From contig NZ_LT827021.1 of NCBI RefSeq assembly GCF_900169505.1, forward strand, positions 682,001-746,000: DNA of 64,000 nucleotides. Direction: 5' to 3'. Source of the DNA: Arabiibacter massiliensis (GTDB lineage: Bacteria; Actinomycetota; Coriobacteriia; Coriobacteriales; Eggerthellaceae). The notes below the pieces were generated by a model. That model had not been told where the DNA came from and ran no database searches. It was given only the letters and a program-made list of their open reading frames with translations. The position numbers and the translations under genes are program-made. This document shows positions 26,291 through 34,880 of this stretch, one piece after another. Numbering within the stretch: position 1 is the stretch's first letter; each line of letters opens with the position of its first letter.

Positions 26291-29182
26291 CTAGAGGCGG
26301 CCGTCCTCCAGCATGCGCTTCACGAACTGGCCGGTGTAGCTGGCCTCCACCTGGGCCACTTCCTCGGGGGTGCCCTGCGCCACGATCATGCCGCCGCGCT
26401 CGCCGCCCTCGGGGCCGAGGTCGACGATGCGGTCGGCGCACTTGATGACGTCCAGGTTGTGCTCGATGACGAGCACGGTGTTGCCGGCATCCACCAGGCG
26501 CTCGAGCACCTCCAGCAGCTGCCGCACGTCCTCGAAGTGCAGGCCGGTGGTGGGCTCGTCCAGGATGTAGAACGTCTTGCCGGTCTGGCGGCGCTGCAGC
26601 TCGCTCGACAGCTTCACGCGCTGCGCCTCGCCGCCGGAGAGCGTGGTGGCGGGCTGTCCCAGGCGGATGTAGCCCAGGCCCACGTCGAAGAGCGTCTGCA
26701 GCTTGCGGCGGATGCCGGGGATGTTCTCGAAGAACGCGAGCGCGTCCTCCACCGTCATGTCCAGCACCTCGGCGATGTTCTTGCCGCGGTAGGTGACCTG
26801 CAGCGTCTCGCGGTTGTAGCGCGCGCCGCCGCACACCTCGCAGGGCACGTAGATGTCGGGCAGGAAGTGCATCTCGATCTTGATCTGGCCGTCGCCCTTG
26901 CACGCCTCGCAGCGCCCGCCGTTCACGTTGAACGAGAAGCGCCCCGGCCCGTAGCCGCGCGCCTTCGACTCCTGCGTGCTGGCGAACAGCGCCCGGATGT
27001 CGTCCCACAGGCCGATGTAGGTGGCGGGGTTCGAGCGCGGCGTGCGCCCGATGGGGCTCTGGTCGATATTGATGACCTTGTCGATCTTGTCCAGGCCGGT
27101 GATCTTCTTGTACGCGCCCGTGCGGCGGTGCGCGTGGTTCACGCGGTTCGCGAGCGCCGGGGCCAGCGTGTCGGTGACCAGCGAGCTCTTGCCGCTGCCG
27201 GATACGCCCGTGACCACGGTGAGCGTGCCGAAGGGCACCTCGAGCGTGACGTTTCGCAGGTTGTTCTCCGTCGCGCCCGTCAGCTTGAGCGAGCCGCGGC
27301 GGGGCTTACGGCGCTTCTCGGGCACGGCGATCGAGCGCCGCCCGGACAGGTAGTCGGCCGTGAGCGAGCCCTCCGCGTTCACGATCTCCTCGGGCGTGCC
27401 GATGGCCACGATCTCTCCGCCGTGCTCGCCCGCGCCCGGGCCCATGTCCACCACGAAGTCGGCACTGCGGATGGTATCCTCGTCGTGCTCGACCACGATG
27501 ACGGTGTTGCCCAAATCGCGCAGGCGCTCGAGCGTGGCGATGAGCCGCTCGTTGTCGCGCTGGTGCAGCCCGATGGAGGGCTCGTCCAGGATGTAGAGCA
27601 CGCCCATGAGGCCCGCGCCGATCTGCGTGGCCAGGCGGATGCGCTGCGCCTCGCCGCCCGAGAGCGTGGCCGTGGCGCGCTCGAGCGTGAGGTAGTCGAG
27701 CCCCACGTCCACGAGGAACTTGAGGCGCGCCTTGATCTCCTTCACGATGGGACCGGCGATGTGCTCCTCCGCGCCGTGAAACTCGAGGCCGCTGAAGAAT
27801 GCGAGCGAGTCCGCGGCGCTCATCTCGGTGACGTCGTGGATGGAGCGGCCGTCCACCGTGACTGCGAGGATCTCGGGCTTGAGGCGCTTGCCGCCGCAGG
27901 TGGCGCACGGCACAACAGCGAAGTAGCTGGCCAGCTTCTCGCGCTGCGAGTCGGACTGAGCCTCCTGGTAGCGGCGCTGCACCGCGGCGAGCGCGCCCTC
28001 CCACTCGATGTACCAGTAGGTCTCGCGCCCGTCCACGGTGACGTAGTCCACGCGCACCTTCTGATTCCCCAGGCCGTACAGCAGCGCGTCGGTGGCCTTC
28101 TTCGGCATGTCCTCCCACGGGGTGGTCTCGTCGGTGCCCATGTGCCGGGCCACGGCGCGCAGCACCTGCGGATAGTAGTTTCCGGTCTTGAACGGCGCGA
28201 TCACGCCCTCGGCCAGCGTGAGCGAGGGGTCGGGCACCACGAGCGACGCGTCCACCTCCTCGCGGCTGCCGATGCCGAGGCAGTCCGGGCAGGCGCCGTA
28301 GGGCGCGTTGAACGAGAAATCGCGCGGCTGCAGCTCGTCCATGGAGTGGCCGTGCTCGGGGCACGCGAGCGCGAGCGAGAAGATATGCTCCCCCGCCCCC
28401 AGGCCGCCCTTCGCGCCGGAAGACTGCCCGCCCGCCTCGCCGAGCGGCTGGCCGTCGGGCCCAAGCACCTGCACGAGCACGCGCCCGTCGGCGAGCTTCG
28501 TCGCCAGCTCCACGGCCTCGGCGATGCGGCTCGTGGCGCTACCTTTAAGCTGCACGCGGTCCACCACCACGTCGATGAAGTGCTTGATCTTCTTGTTGAG
28601 GGTGCGCGGCTCGCCGTCCAGCTTCACGATCTCGCCGTCGATGCGCACGCGGCTGAAGCCCTCCTTCTGCAAGTCGGCGAAGAGCTTGGTGAACTCGCCC
28701 TTGCGCCCGGTGACCACCGGGGCCATGACGATGGCCTTCGCGTCCGGCGAGAGCGCGAGGATCTCGTCGGTCACCTGGTCGGTGGTCTGCTTCATGATGG
28801 GGCGCCCGCATTCCGGGCAGTGCGGAATGCCCACGCGCGCGAACAGAAGGCGCAGGTAGTCGTAGATCTCCGTGGTAGTGCCCACCGTGGAGCGCGGGTT
28901 CTTGGACGTGGTCTTCTGGTCGATGGACACGGCCGGCGACAGGCCGTCGATGCTGTCGAGGTCCGGCTTGCTCATCTGCCCCAGGAACATGCGCGCGTAG
29001 CTGGACAGGCTCTCCACGTAGCGGCGCTGGCCCTCGGCGTACATGGTGTCGAAGGCGAGCGAGGATTTGCCCGACCCCGACAGGCCCGTGAACACCACCA
29101 GCTGGTCGCGCGGGATGGTGAGGTCGATGTCCTTGAGGTTGTGCTCGCGGGCACCCTTGATGACGATGGCGTTCTGTCCCAT
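26291..29182 (-). CDS. uvrA: Excinuclease ABC subunit A
   Basis: A 963-residue DNA damage sensor of nucleotide excision repair. It has two ABC modules: Walker [10 protein letters not shown] near residue 33 and GVSGSGKSS near residue 650, with signatures LSGGEAQRI and LSGGEAQRV. Zinc-finger cysteines are seen in [26 protein letters not shown] and CEVCGG. The C-terminal [10 protein letters not shown] and [10 protein letters not shown] blocks are typical. With UvrB it scans DNA and loads UvrB at lesions. Length fits the family. The ribosome site is weak (AAAGAG). It lies downstream of a divergent EAL gene. Confidence 0.97.
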   Translation of the reverse strand: MGQNAIVIKGAREHNLKDIDLTIPRDQLVVFTGLSGSGKSSLAFDTMYAEGQRRYVESLSSYARMFLGQMSKPDLDSIDGLSPAVSIDQKTTSKNPRSTVGTTTEIYDYLRLLFARVGIPHCPECGRPIMKQTTDQVTDEILALSPDAKAIVMAPVVTGRKGEFTKLFADLQKEGFSRVRIDGEIVKLDGEPRTLNKKIKHFIDVVVDRVQLKGSATSRIAEAVELATKLADGRVLVQVLGPDGQPLGEAGGQSSGAKGGLGAGEHIFSLALACPEHGHSMDELQPRDFSFNAPYGACPDCLGIGSREEVDASLVVPDPSLTLAEGVIAPFKTGNYYPQVLRAVARHMGTDETTPWEDMPKKATDALLYGLGNQKVRVDYVTVDGRETYWYIEWEGALAAVQRRYQEAQSDSQREKLASYFAVVPCATCGGKRLKPEILAVTVDGRSIHDVTEMSAADSLAFFSGLEFHGAEEHIAGPIVKEIKARLKFLVDVGLDYLTLERATATLSGGEAQRIRLATQIGAGLMGVLYILDEPSIGLHQRDNERLIATLERLRDLGNTVIVVEHDEDTIRSADFVVDMGPGAGEHGGEIVAIGTPEEIVNAEGSLTADYLSGRRSIAVPEKRRKPRRGSLKLTGATENNLRNVTLEVPFGTLTVVTGVSGSGKSSLVTDTLAPALANRVNHAHRRTGAYKKITGLDKIDKVINIDQSPIGRTPRSNPATYIGLWDDIRALFASTQESKARGYGPGRFSFNVNGGRCEACKGDGQIKIEMHFLPDIYVPCEVCGGARYNRETLQVTYRGKNIAEVLDMTVEDALAFFENIPGIRRKLQTLFDVGLGYIRLGQPATTLSGGEAQRVKLSSELQRRQTGKTFYILDEPTTGLHFEDVRQLLEVLERLVDAGNTVLVIEHNLDVIKCADRIVDLGPEGGERGGMIVAQGTPEEVAQVEASYTGQFVKRMLEDGRL

Positions 29183-29512
29183 GTGGCGTATGCTCTTTCT
29201 ATCACGCGGCGGCCGCAGGTTTGGCTACCGGAGAACTATCATTTCCGTGCAATCGTTCATTCTAGCGCAGCCCGGCGAAAAGAGCGCGCGAAAACATCCG
29301 TTCGTGTCAAAGCGTTCAAACGATGCGCACAATTTGTTCGATGCGCGGCAGACCGAAGGATCCCGTCCGGCGTGGGTAAAGGATGTGTCGCCTTCCGCAG
29401 GTGGTAAACCCCTGACTTCGCCCGTCTCGCCAACCATGACCTCTGCGATTTGCTATCATATCGCTTCGGAATAGCGCGGTCTGCGGGCCGTGCCCGAGGA
29501 CGGAGGCTCCGC
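29183..29512. other. Divergent intergenic region, uvrA and EAL gene
   Basis: About 330 bases of lower GC between the two divergent start codons. It should hold both promoters. A TATCAT hexamer at 29455-29460 could be a -10 for the plus-strand gene, but no matching -35 was found. No LexA-type or other clear operator was recognised. Confidence 0.4.
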
Positions 29513-31432
29513 ATGACGTACTGGTCGCTCGCGGCTGAATGCATGGCGCTGCTGCTCATCGTGGTCATGGCGCTGTACGCGCACGGCAGCTTCAAGGTGG
29601 CGCCCACGCGGCGCGGGCACCTGTTCAACGCGGCGCTGCTTATGGCAGGCGCCTCCATCGTGCTCAACGCCGTCTGCACCATCCTCCTCGAGCGCCAAAG
29701 CGCGCCCCATTGGCTTTTGCTGGCGCTCAACAGCGCCTACTTCCTCGTCATCGTATGGACGGCCAGCCTCATCGCCCTCTACCTGTACGACCTCATGCTG
29801 GCGCACGTGCACCAGGGCTCCTGCCATCGACGGCTCACGGCCATCGTCGTCGCCCTCAACGTCGCGTTCGCCGCGCTGCTGATGGCGAACGTGTGGACGG
29901 GCGCGGTGTTCGCCATCGCCGCCGACGGCGCCTACGTGCGCGGCCCGCTGAACGCCACCGGCTACGCGATAGTGGCCGTCGAGGTGGTGCTCGCCCTCAT
30001 GTGCTACGTGCGCAACCGCCGCAGCGTAGATGCGCGCGTGGTACGCGTGATGCGCACGCTGCCGGCCGTGGTGGTGGGCATGGGCGCGTTCCAGCTCATC
30101 TACCCGGAGCTGTACCTGAACGGCTCCATCGCGGCGTGTGCCCTCATCATCATCCTGCTGAACTTCCAGAGCAGCCGCCTGGGCACCGACAGCCTCACGC
30201 GGGCCCGCGACCGCATGAGCTTCTACGAAGAGCTGCGCCGGCGCTGCGACGACGGGCGGCCGTTCCAGATAGTGCTGGTGGCGCTGCACGACTTCGGCTC
30301 GGTGAACAACCGCCTGGGGCATCGCACGGCCGACGAGGCGCTGTACCTGACGGCCAGCTGGCTGCGCTCCTTCGACCGGAAGGGCGACGTGTTCCGCTAC
30401 GGGAAGGTGTCGTTCGCCCTCGTGCGCCCCTATCGCGGCGAGGCCGATGCGAAGCGCGCGCTGGAAGCCGTGGCCGCGCGCTTCGACGAGCCGTGGGCGC
30501 TCCAGGGAACCGTCTGCGAACTGGCGTTCAGCTGCTGCTCGCTCGTGCGCGACGGGCAGGGCTGGGACCCCGAGCGCATCATCGTCTACCTGGACGCCCT
30601 CATCACCCGCGCCCGCGACGGCCGCCTGCGCACCGTGAGCTTCGACGAGGACTTCCAGCGCACGGTGGACCGCCGGACGTTCGTAGCCGAAGAACTCAAG
30701 CGCGCGCTGGCGGAGAAGTCGTTCACGGTGGTGTACCAGCCGGTGTTCTCGTGCGCGGAAGGGCGCTTCACGCAGGCCGAGGCGCTCGTACGCCTGTCCG
30801 ACGCGGGCGGCACCCCCATCCCGCCCGACGAGTTCATCCCGCTGGCCGAGCAGATGGGACTCGTGGACGAAGTGGGCTGGTTCATGCTGGAGGAGGCGTG
30901 CCGCTTCCTGTCCGCGCGCCCCGATCTGCCGCTGAACGCCGTGACGGTGAACCTGTCCATGCCGCAGATGCTCGACCCCCATCTGGAGCGCCGCGTGGCC
31001 GAGCTGCTGGAACGCTACGGCGTGGAGCCCTCGCGCCTGAAGATCGAGATCACCGAGCGCGTGCTGGCCGAGAACGAGCGCACGGCCGCCGACACCATGG
31101 AGCGCCTCGCGCGCCTGGGCGTGGGATGCCATCTGGACGACTTCGGCACCGGTTTCTCGAACTTCGCACTGGTGATGAAGCTGCCGTTCGAGGGCGTGAA
31201 GGTGGATCGCAGCCTGCTGGCATACATCGCCGAAAGCGAGCGCGACCGCCAGGCCGTGGGCCGGCTCGTGGCGCTCTTCCACGCGCTGGGGCTGCCCGTG
31301 GTGGCTGAGGGCGTGGAGACCGAGGAGCAGGACGTCGCCGTGCGCGCGCTGGGCGCCGACCGCATCCAAGGCTACCGCTACGCCCGCCCCCTCGACGGCG
31401 ACGCCCTGGCCGAGCTGCTGGCGACGGAGTAA
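29513..31432 (+). CDS. Membrane protein with degenerate GGDEF and intact EAL domain
   Basis: A 639-residue protein. Residues 1-220 carry about seven membrane helices. Residues about 235-390 form a GGDEF-fold domain in which the signature reads RYGKVSF, so cyclase activity is probably lost. Residues about 400-639 form an EAL phosphodiesterase with AEALVRL, NLSMPQ, IEITERVL, LDDFGTGFSN, VKVDRSLL and AEGVETEEQ all intact. It is expected to cleave cyclic-di-GMP at the membrane. The degenerate domain may bind GTP and regulate (known for other proteins; inference here). ATG at 29513 follows GGAGG seven bases upstream. Confidence 0.88.
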   Translation: MTYWSLAAECMALLLIVVMALYAHGSFKVAPTRRGHLFNAALLMAGASIVLNAVCTILLERQSAPHWLLLALNSAYFLVIVWTASLIALYLYDLMLAHVHQGSCHRRLTAIVVALNVAFAALLMANVWTGAVFAIAADGAYVRGPLNATGYAIVAVEVVLALMCYVRNRRSVDARVVRVMRTLPAVVVGMGAFQLIYPELYLNGSIAACALIIILLNFQSSRLGTDSLTRARDRMSFYEELRRRCDDGRPFQIVLVALHDFGSVNNRLGHRTADEALYLTASWLRSFDRKGDVFRYGKVSFALVRPYRGEADAKRALEAVAARFDEPWALQGTVCELAFSCCSLVRDGQGWDPERIIVYLDALITRARDGRLRTVSFDEDFQRTVDRRTFVAEELKRALAEKSFTVVYQPVFSCAEGRFTQAEALVRLSDAGGTPIPPDEFIPLAEQMGLVDEVGWFMLEEACRFLSARPDLPLNAVTVNLSMPQMLDPHLERRVAELLERYGVEPSRLKIEITERVLAENERTAADTMERLARLGVGCHLDDFGTGFSNFALVMKLPFEGVKVDRSLLAYIAESERDRQAVGRLVALFHALGLPVVAEGVETEEQDVAVRALGADRIQGYRYARPLDGDALAELLATE

Positions 31433-31607
31433 TGCGCCTATCGCCCGCAGGGGACTGTATCAAAAGTCCCGAAATTGAAGCTCATTATGGGAACGTTCCG
31501 CAGGCGGCCGCAAGGGCAAACCCCTGCCCTACGCTTAAACCCGCGAGAACCGACGAGGCAGGACTTATAATGCACCGACCTGTGACACACTCAGAGCAGT
31601 AATGCGC

Positions 31608-31684
31608 AAAACGTCGCAAAATGATTCATTTACTATTTATAAAACGTCGCACACTAAGCACTATTCTCTTCATAAAACGTAGTA
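31608..31684 (+). repeat. Three direct repeats with 33-base period upstream of a DUF4143 gene
   Basis: AAAACGTCGCA at 31608-31618 and 31641-31651, and AAAACGTAGTA at 31674-31684, begin exactly 33 bases apart. The third abuts TATACT (31684-31689), a good -10 hexamer about 40 bases before the DUF4143 start. Period and position suit an operator that binds several regulator units on one DNA face. The remaining part of 31433-31607 shows no gene. Confidence 0.65.
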
Positions 31685-31729
31685 TACTGCGAGTGAACCT
31701 CTGCGGATACCCTGGAGCGAGGAACTGAA

Positions 31730-33079
31730 ATGGCCTTGAAACGCAAAGCGCTTAAGCATCTTGAACGGTGGAAAAACAACCCCGACCATCGCGCCCTCCT
31801 CATAACCGGAGCACGCCAAGTAGGAAAAACCTACCTTGTCCGTGAGTTTGCCCGAAATCATTACGACACGTTTATTGAGATCAATTTCGTTCAAACACCC
31901 AGCGCTACCGCCATATTCGAAGGCGATCTGGATGCTCGCACCCTTATTGCCAATCTCACCGCCTTCAGCAGCAAGCCGCTCGTACCGGGAAGCACCTTGA
32001 TCTTCCTCGACGAGATTCAAGAATGTCCCCGCGCTCGAACCGCCATAAAATTTCTAGTGGACGACGGACGGTTCGACTACATTGAATCGGGATCGCTTTT
32101 GGGCGTGCGCTACAAAGAAGTCCCCTCTTACCCGGTGGGATACGAAACCTATCTGCGCATGTATCCGCTCACTCTAGAAGAATTCTTCCACGCCAACGGA
32201 ATCCAACCCGAGGTATTCGAGCATGTTCGGGCCTGCTTTTCTCACCGCACCCCTGTAGCTGAAGCCCTACACGAACGGTTGCTAAAGCTGTTCCGGCTCT
32301 ACCTTGTTGTCGGCGGTATGCCGGCAGCTGTCCAGGAATTCGTCAACTCAAGCGACCTGGCGCGCGTACTCAAAATCCAAAGGGATATTCTCGCGCAGTA
32401 TCGCCAAGATATTGCACGTTACGCGAGCGACAAGACACATGTTCATGCCATTTTCGACCACATACCGGCAGAGCTGGACAAGAAGAACAAGCGCTTCAAA
32501 CTCTCCGACCTGGCAAAGACGGCTCGTATGGAGCGTTATGCAAGCGATTTCATGTGGCTTGCGGACGCTGGAGTCGCGCTTCCCTGTTACAACACCAGCG
32601 AACCTAAGGCCCCGCTCGCCATCAACGCGCAACACAGTCTTTTGAAGGTGTTCCTTTGCGATGTGGGACTTTTGGGCGCTGCACTTGGAGGAACCGTCCA
32701 GTTTGAACTCCTCCAAGGAAACATTGATGTGAACTGGGGCAGTTTGTTGGAAAATGCTATCGCTCAGCAGCTGGTCGCCCACGATTTCGATCTGTATTAC
32801 TATGACAAGCAGAGAGTCGGCGAAGTGGACTTTCTTTTGCAGGACGGCAAGAGCATAGTGCCCCTTGAGGCGAAGTCGGGAAGAGACTTTCGTAAACACG
32901 CCGCGCTCGACAACCTGCTTGCCGTACAGGAATGGCGTCTCAGCAGCGCCTTCGTTGTCTGTTCTTGCAACATCGAGCAAAAAAGCAAGGTCACTTACCT
33001 CCCTTGGTACGCGCTCATCTGCATCGAAAAACCCGAACTGCCCGAGAGCTTTGTTGTAGATATGAACGAATTCATCTAG
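31730..33079 (+). CDS. AAA ATPase with DUF4143 domain (island copy A)
   Basis: A 449-residue protein. Walker A is GARQVGKT (about residues 24-31) and Walker B LIFLDEIQE. The sensor-like block YIESGSLLGVRYKE comes next. A DUF4143 C-terminus ends with GEVDFLLQDGKSIVPLEAKSGRD, a restriction-nuclease-like D...ExK arrangement. These ATPases are common, mobile and poorly understood; some have been linked to defence or toxin-antitoxin roles. GC is clearly lower than in flanking genes, which suggests transfer. Start ATG at 31730 follows GAGGAAC. Copy B lies directly downstream. Confidence 0.88.
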   Translation: MALKRKALKHLERWKNNPDHRALLITGARQVGKTYLVREFARNHYDTFIEINFVQTPSATAIFEGDLDARTLIANLTAFSSKPLVPGSTLIFLDEIQECPRARTAIKFLVDDGRFDYIESGSLLGVRYKEVPSYPVGYETYLRMYPLTLEEFFHANGIQPEVFEHVRACFSHRTPVAEALHERLLKLFRLYLVVGGMPAAVQEFVNSSDLARVLKIQRDILAQYRQDIARYASDKTHVHAIFDHIPAELDKKNKRFKLSDLAKTARMERYASDFMWLADAGVALPCYNTSEPKAPLAINAQHSLLKVFLCDVGLLGAALGGTVQFELLQGNIDVNWGSLLENAIAQQLVAHDFDLYYYDKQRVGEVDFLLQDGKSIVPLEAKSGRDFRKHAALDNLLAVQEWRLSSAFVVCSCNIEQKSKVTYLPWYALICIEKPELPESFVVDMNEFI

Positions 33080-33315
33080 CGCACCTCAGCTTTGCTGCGT
33101 CCCACTCGAAGCGCCGGGGCGACCGTTTGAAGGGTCGCCCCTGGTGACCCTTCGCGTTGCATCAAGTCAGCGACGCACCTGGCGGCGCGCTGTTTTGGAA
33201 GGATCCTTCGGCGACGCTCCCTTGCGGCGCGCTGCTCAGGACAGCACGAGGCTTCAGCGGGACGCCTTCCAGCGGCGTTTGTCGTCGTACACGCTGCCTC
33301 CTATCCGATTGGAAG

Positions 33316-34602
33316 ATGAACAGGACGACGCAAGCGTTCCTTTTAACCGGCGCTCGTCAGGTGGGGAAAACCACGGCGGTTCGCGAATTCGCCCGCAGAG
33401 AGTACGACATCTTGTCGGAGGTGAGCTTCTACGGGAACAGGGCCGCCATCGAAACCGTGTCACAAGCTGCAGATGCAAGCGACCTTCTTTTCCGGCTGTC
33501 CGTCCTCACGGGCAAGCGGCTGGAACCGGGCAAAACCCTGCTCTTCCTGGACGAGGTTCAGGAATGCCAAGATCTTCTGACGTGGGTGAAGTTCCTGGCC
33601 GAGCGTACCGGCCTCGATATCGTGCTGTCGGGTTCCCTTCTGGGGTTGGACGCGCTCGTCAACGTTCGCTCCCTACCTGTGGGCTTCCTCCAGGAACACA
33701 TCATGTTCCCGCTTGACTTCGAGGAGTTCTGCTGGGCTGCCGGATTGGCTGACGGGGCATTCGACCGCTTGCGCGAGTGTTTCAGCAGCGTCTCTGAGGT
33801 ACCAGGCTTCCTCCACGACAGGCTTATCGATCTTTTCTACAAGTATCTGCTCATCGGAGGGATGCCTGATGCCGTCCAGGCTTTCGCCTCGTCCTCTGAA
33901 ATCGTCCCCGTTCGGAATTCCCAGCGCGCCATCTTCGACCTCTACGAAGATGACATGGCCAAATACGTCGACAGCAAGCTAGAAGCCCGCCAAATCAAGA
34001 TGATCTACGAATCGATCCCCGGCCAATTGAACGCGCCAAGCAAGCGCTTCAAGTACGCGCGCCTGGAAAAGAACCTGCGCTTCGTCAATATGGAGACCGC
34101 GTTCGATTGGCTCGATGCAGCTGGCGTGGCGCTTTCCGCAACGCGCGTGGGCGAAACGAGCTTTCCCCTCGGACTCTCGGAAGACCGCAGCTCCTTCAAG
34201 CTTTTCATGAATGACGTGGGGCTTTTGACGTCTCGGCTCATGGGCAAGGCCGCCCTCGACATCGTCAACCGCACGTCGGGGGTGAACTACGGCTCGATCT
34301 TCGAGAACGCCGTAGCCCAAGAGCTGAAGGCCCACGGATTCAGGCTTCACTACTTCGCCTCGAAGAAATTCGGTGAGGTCGACTTCGTGGTGGAAGACCC
34401 CGACATGGGCACCGTTATACCTATCGAGGTGAAGTCGGGAAAGGACTACAAGCGCCATAGCGCCCTGAACAACCTGCTCAAGAACCCAAAGAGAGGCTTT
34501 GAGAAAGCAATGGTCCTCTGCGACGGCAACGTGGAAGAATCCGGCCCAATAACGTATCTGCCTATCTACATGGTAAGCCTCATCGGCCGATTGGACGCGT
34601 AG
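33316..34602 (+). CDS. AAA ATPase with DUF4143 domain (island copy B), 5' end probably damaged
   Basis: From the ATG at 33316 the product has 428 residues: GARQVGKT Walker A (only 10 residues from the start), LLFLDEVQE, IVLSGSLLGLDALV and C-terminal GEVDFVVEDP...PIEVKSGKDY. In copy A about 23 residues precede Walker A. Here the matching sequence LLSDWK lies just before the ATG in frame, while FQRRLSSY, a plausible earlier part, is in another frame, and REP-like sequence lies upstream. This suggests a frameshift or repeat insertion in the original 5' end. There is no good ribosome site at 33316. It may be a pseudogene or use a shortened start. Confidence 0.75.
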   Translation: MNRTTQAFLLTGARQVGKTTAVREFARREYDILSEVSFYGNRAAIETVSQAADASDLLFRLSVLTGKRLEPGKTLLFLDEVQECQDLLTWVKFLAERTGLDIVLSGSLLGLDALVNVRSLPVGFLQEHIMFPLDFEEFCWAAGLADGAFDRLRECFSSVSEVPGFLHDRLIDLFYKYLLIGGMPDAVQAFASSSEIVPVRNSQRAIFDLYEDDMAKYVDSKLEARQIKMIYESIPGQLNAPSKRFKYARLEKNLRFVNMETAFDWLDAAGVALSATRVGETSFPLGLSEDRSSFKLFMNDVGLLTSRLMGKAALDIVNRTSGVNYGSIFENAVAQELKAHGFRLHYFASKKFGEVDFVVEDPDMGTVIPIEVKSGKDYKRHSALNNLLKNPKRGFEKAMVLCDGNVEESGPITYLPIYMVSLIGRLDA

Positions 34603-34614
34603 GCCCCTTCGCAG

Positions 34615-34766
34615 TGCATGAAAATTGCGTCTGTGCGAGGTGTTTCTGACGGCTAACTTAGATTTCCATCATTGCTGTGGACGTTTGCCCTGGTCGCGAA
34701 GAATCCTCCGTACACGGACACGAGTTAGCCATGTGCAACAGCTCGCACAGACGCAAATTCGGTGCA
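34615..34766. repeat. 152-bp fold-back element after copy B
   Basis: Left arm 34615-34658 and right arm 34723-34766 are 44-base inverted repeats, about 80 percent matched, with the perfect core TTGCGTCTGTGCGAG. It starts 13 bases past the stop of the copy B gene. It could be a MITE-like element, a large terminator or a structured RNA. It is different in sequence from the 148-bp elements. Confidence 0.7.
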
Positions 34767-34773
34767 TACGCCC

Positions 34774-34863
34774 GGCGCGCTGTTTGGGGAAGGATCCTTC
34801 GGCAGGCTCAGGATGACGCCTCCCCTCTCGTCATCCTGAGCGAGCGCAAGCGAGTCGAAGGAT
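34774..34863. repeat. REP-like repeat
   Basis: Contains GGCGCGCTGTTTGGGGAAGG, ATCCTTCGG and TCATCCTGAGCGAGCGCAAG followed by CGAGTCGAAGG. A member of the dispersed REP family, just downstream of the surface-protein gene stop (minus strand). Confidence 0.7.
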
Positions 34864-34880
34864 ATTCTCCGTGAGCGGCG

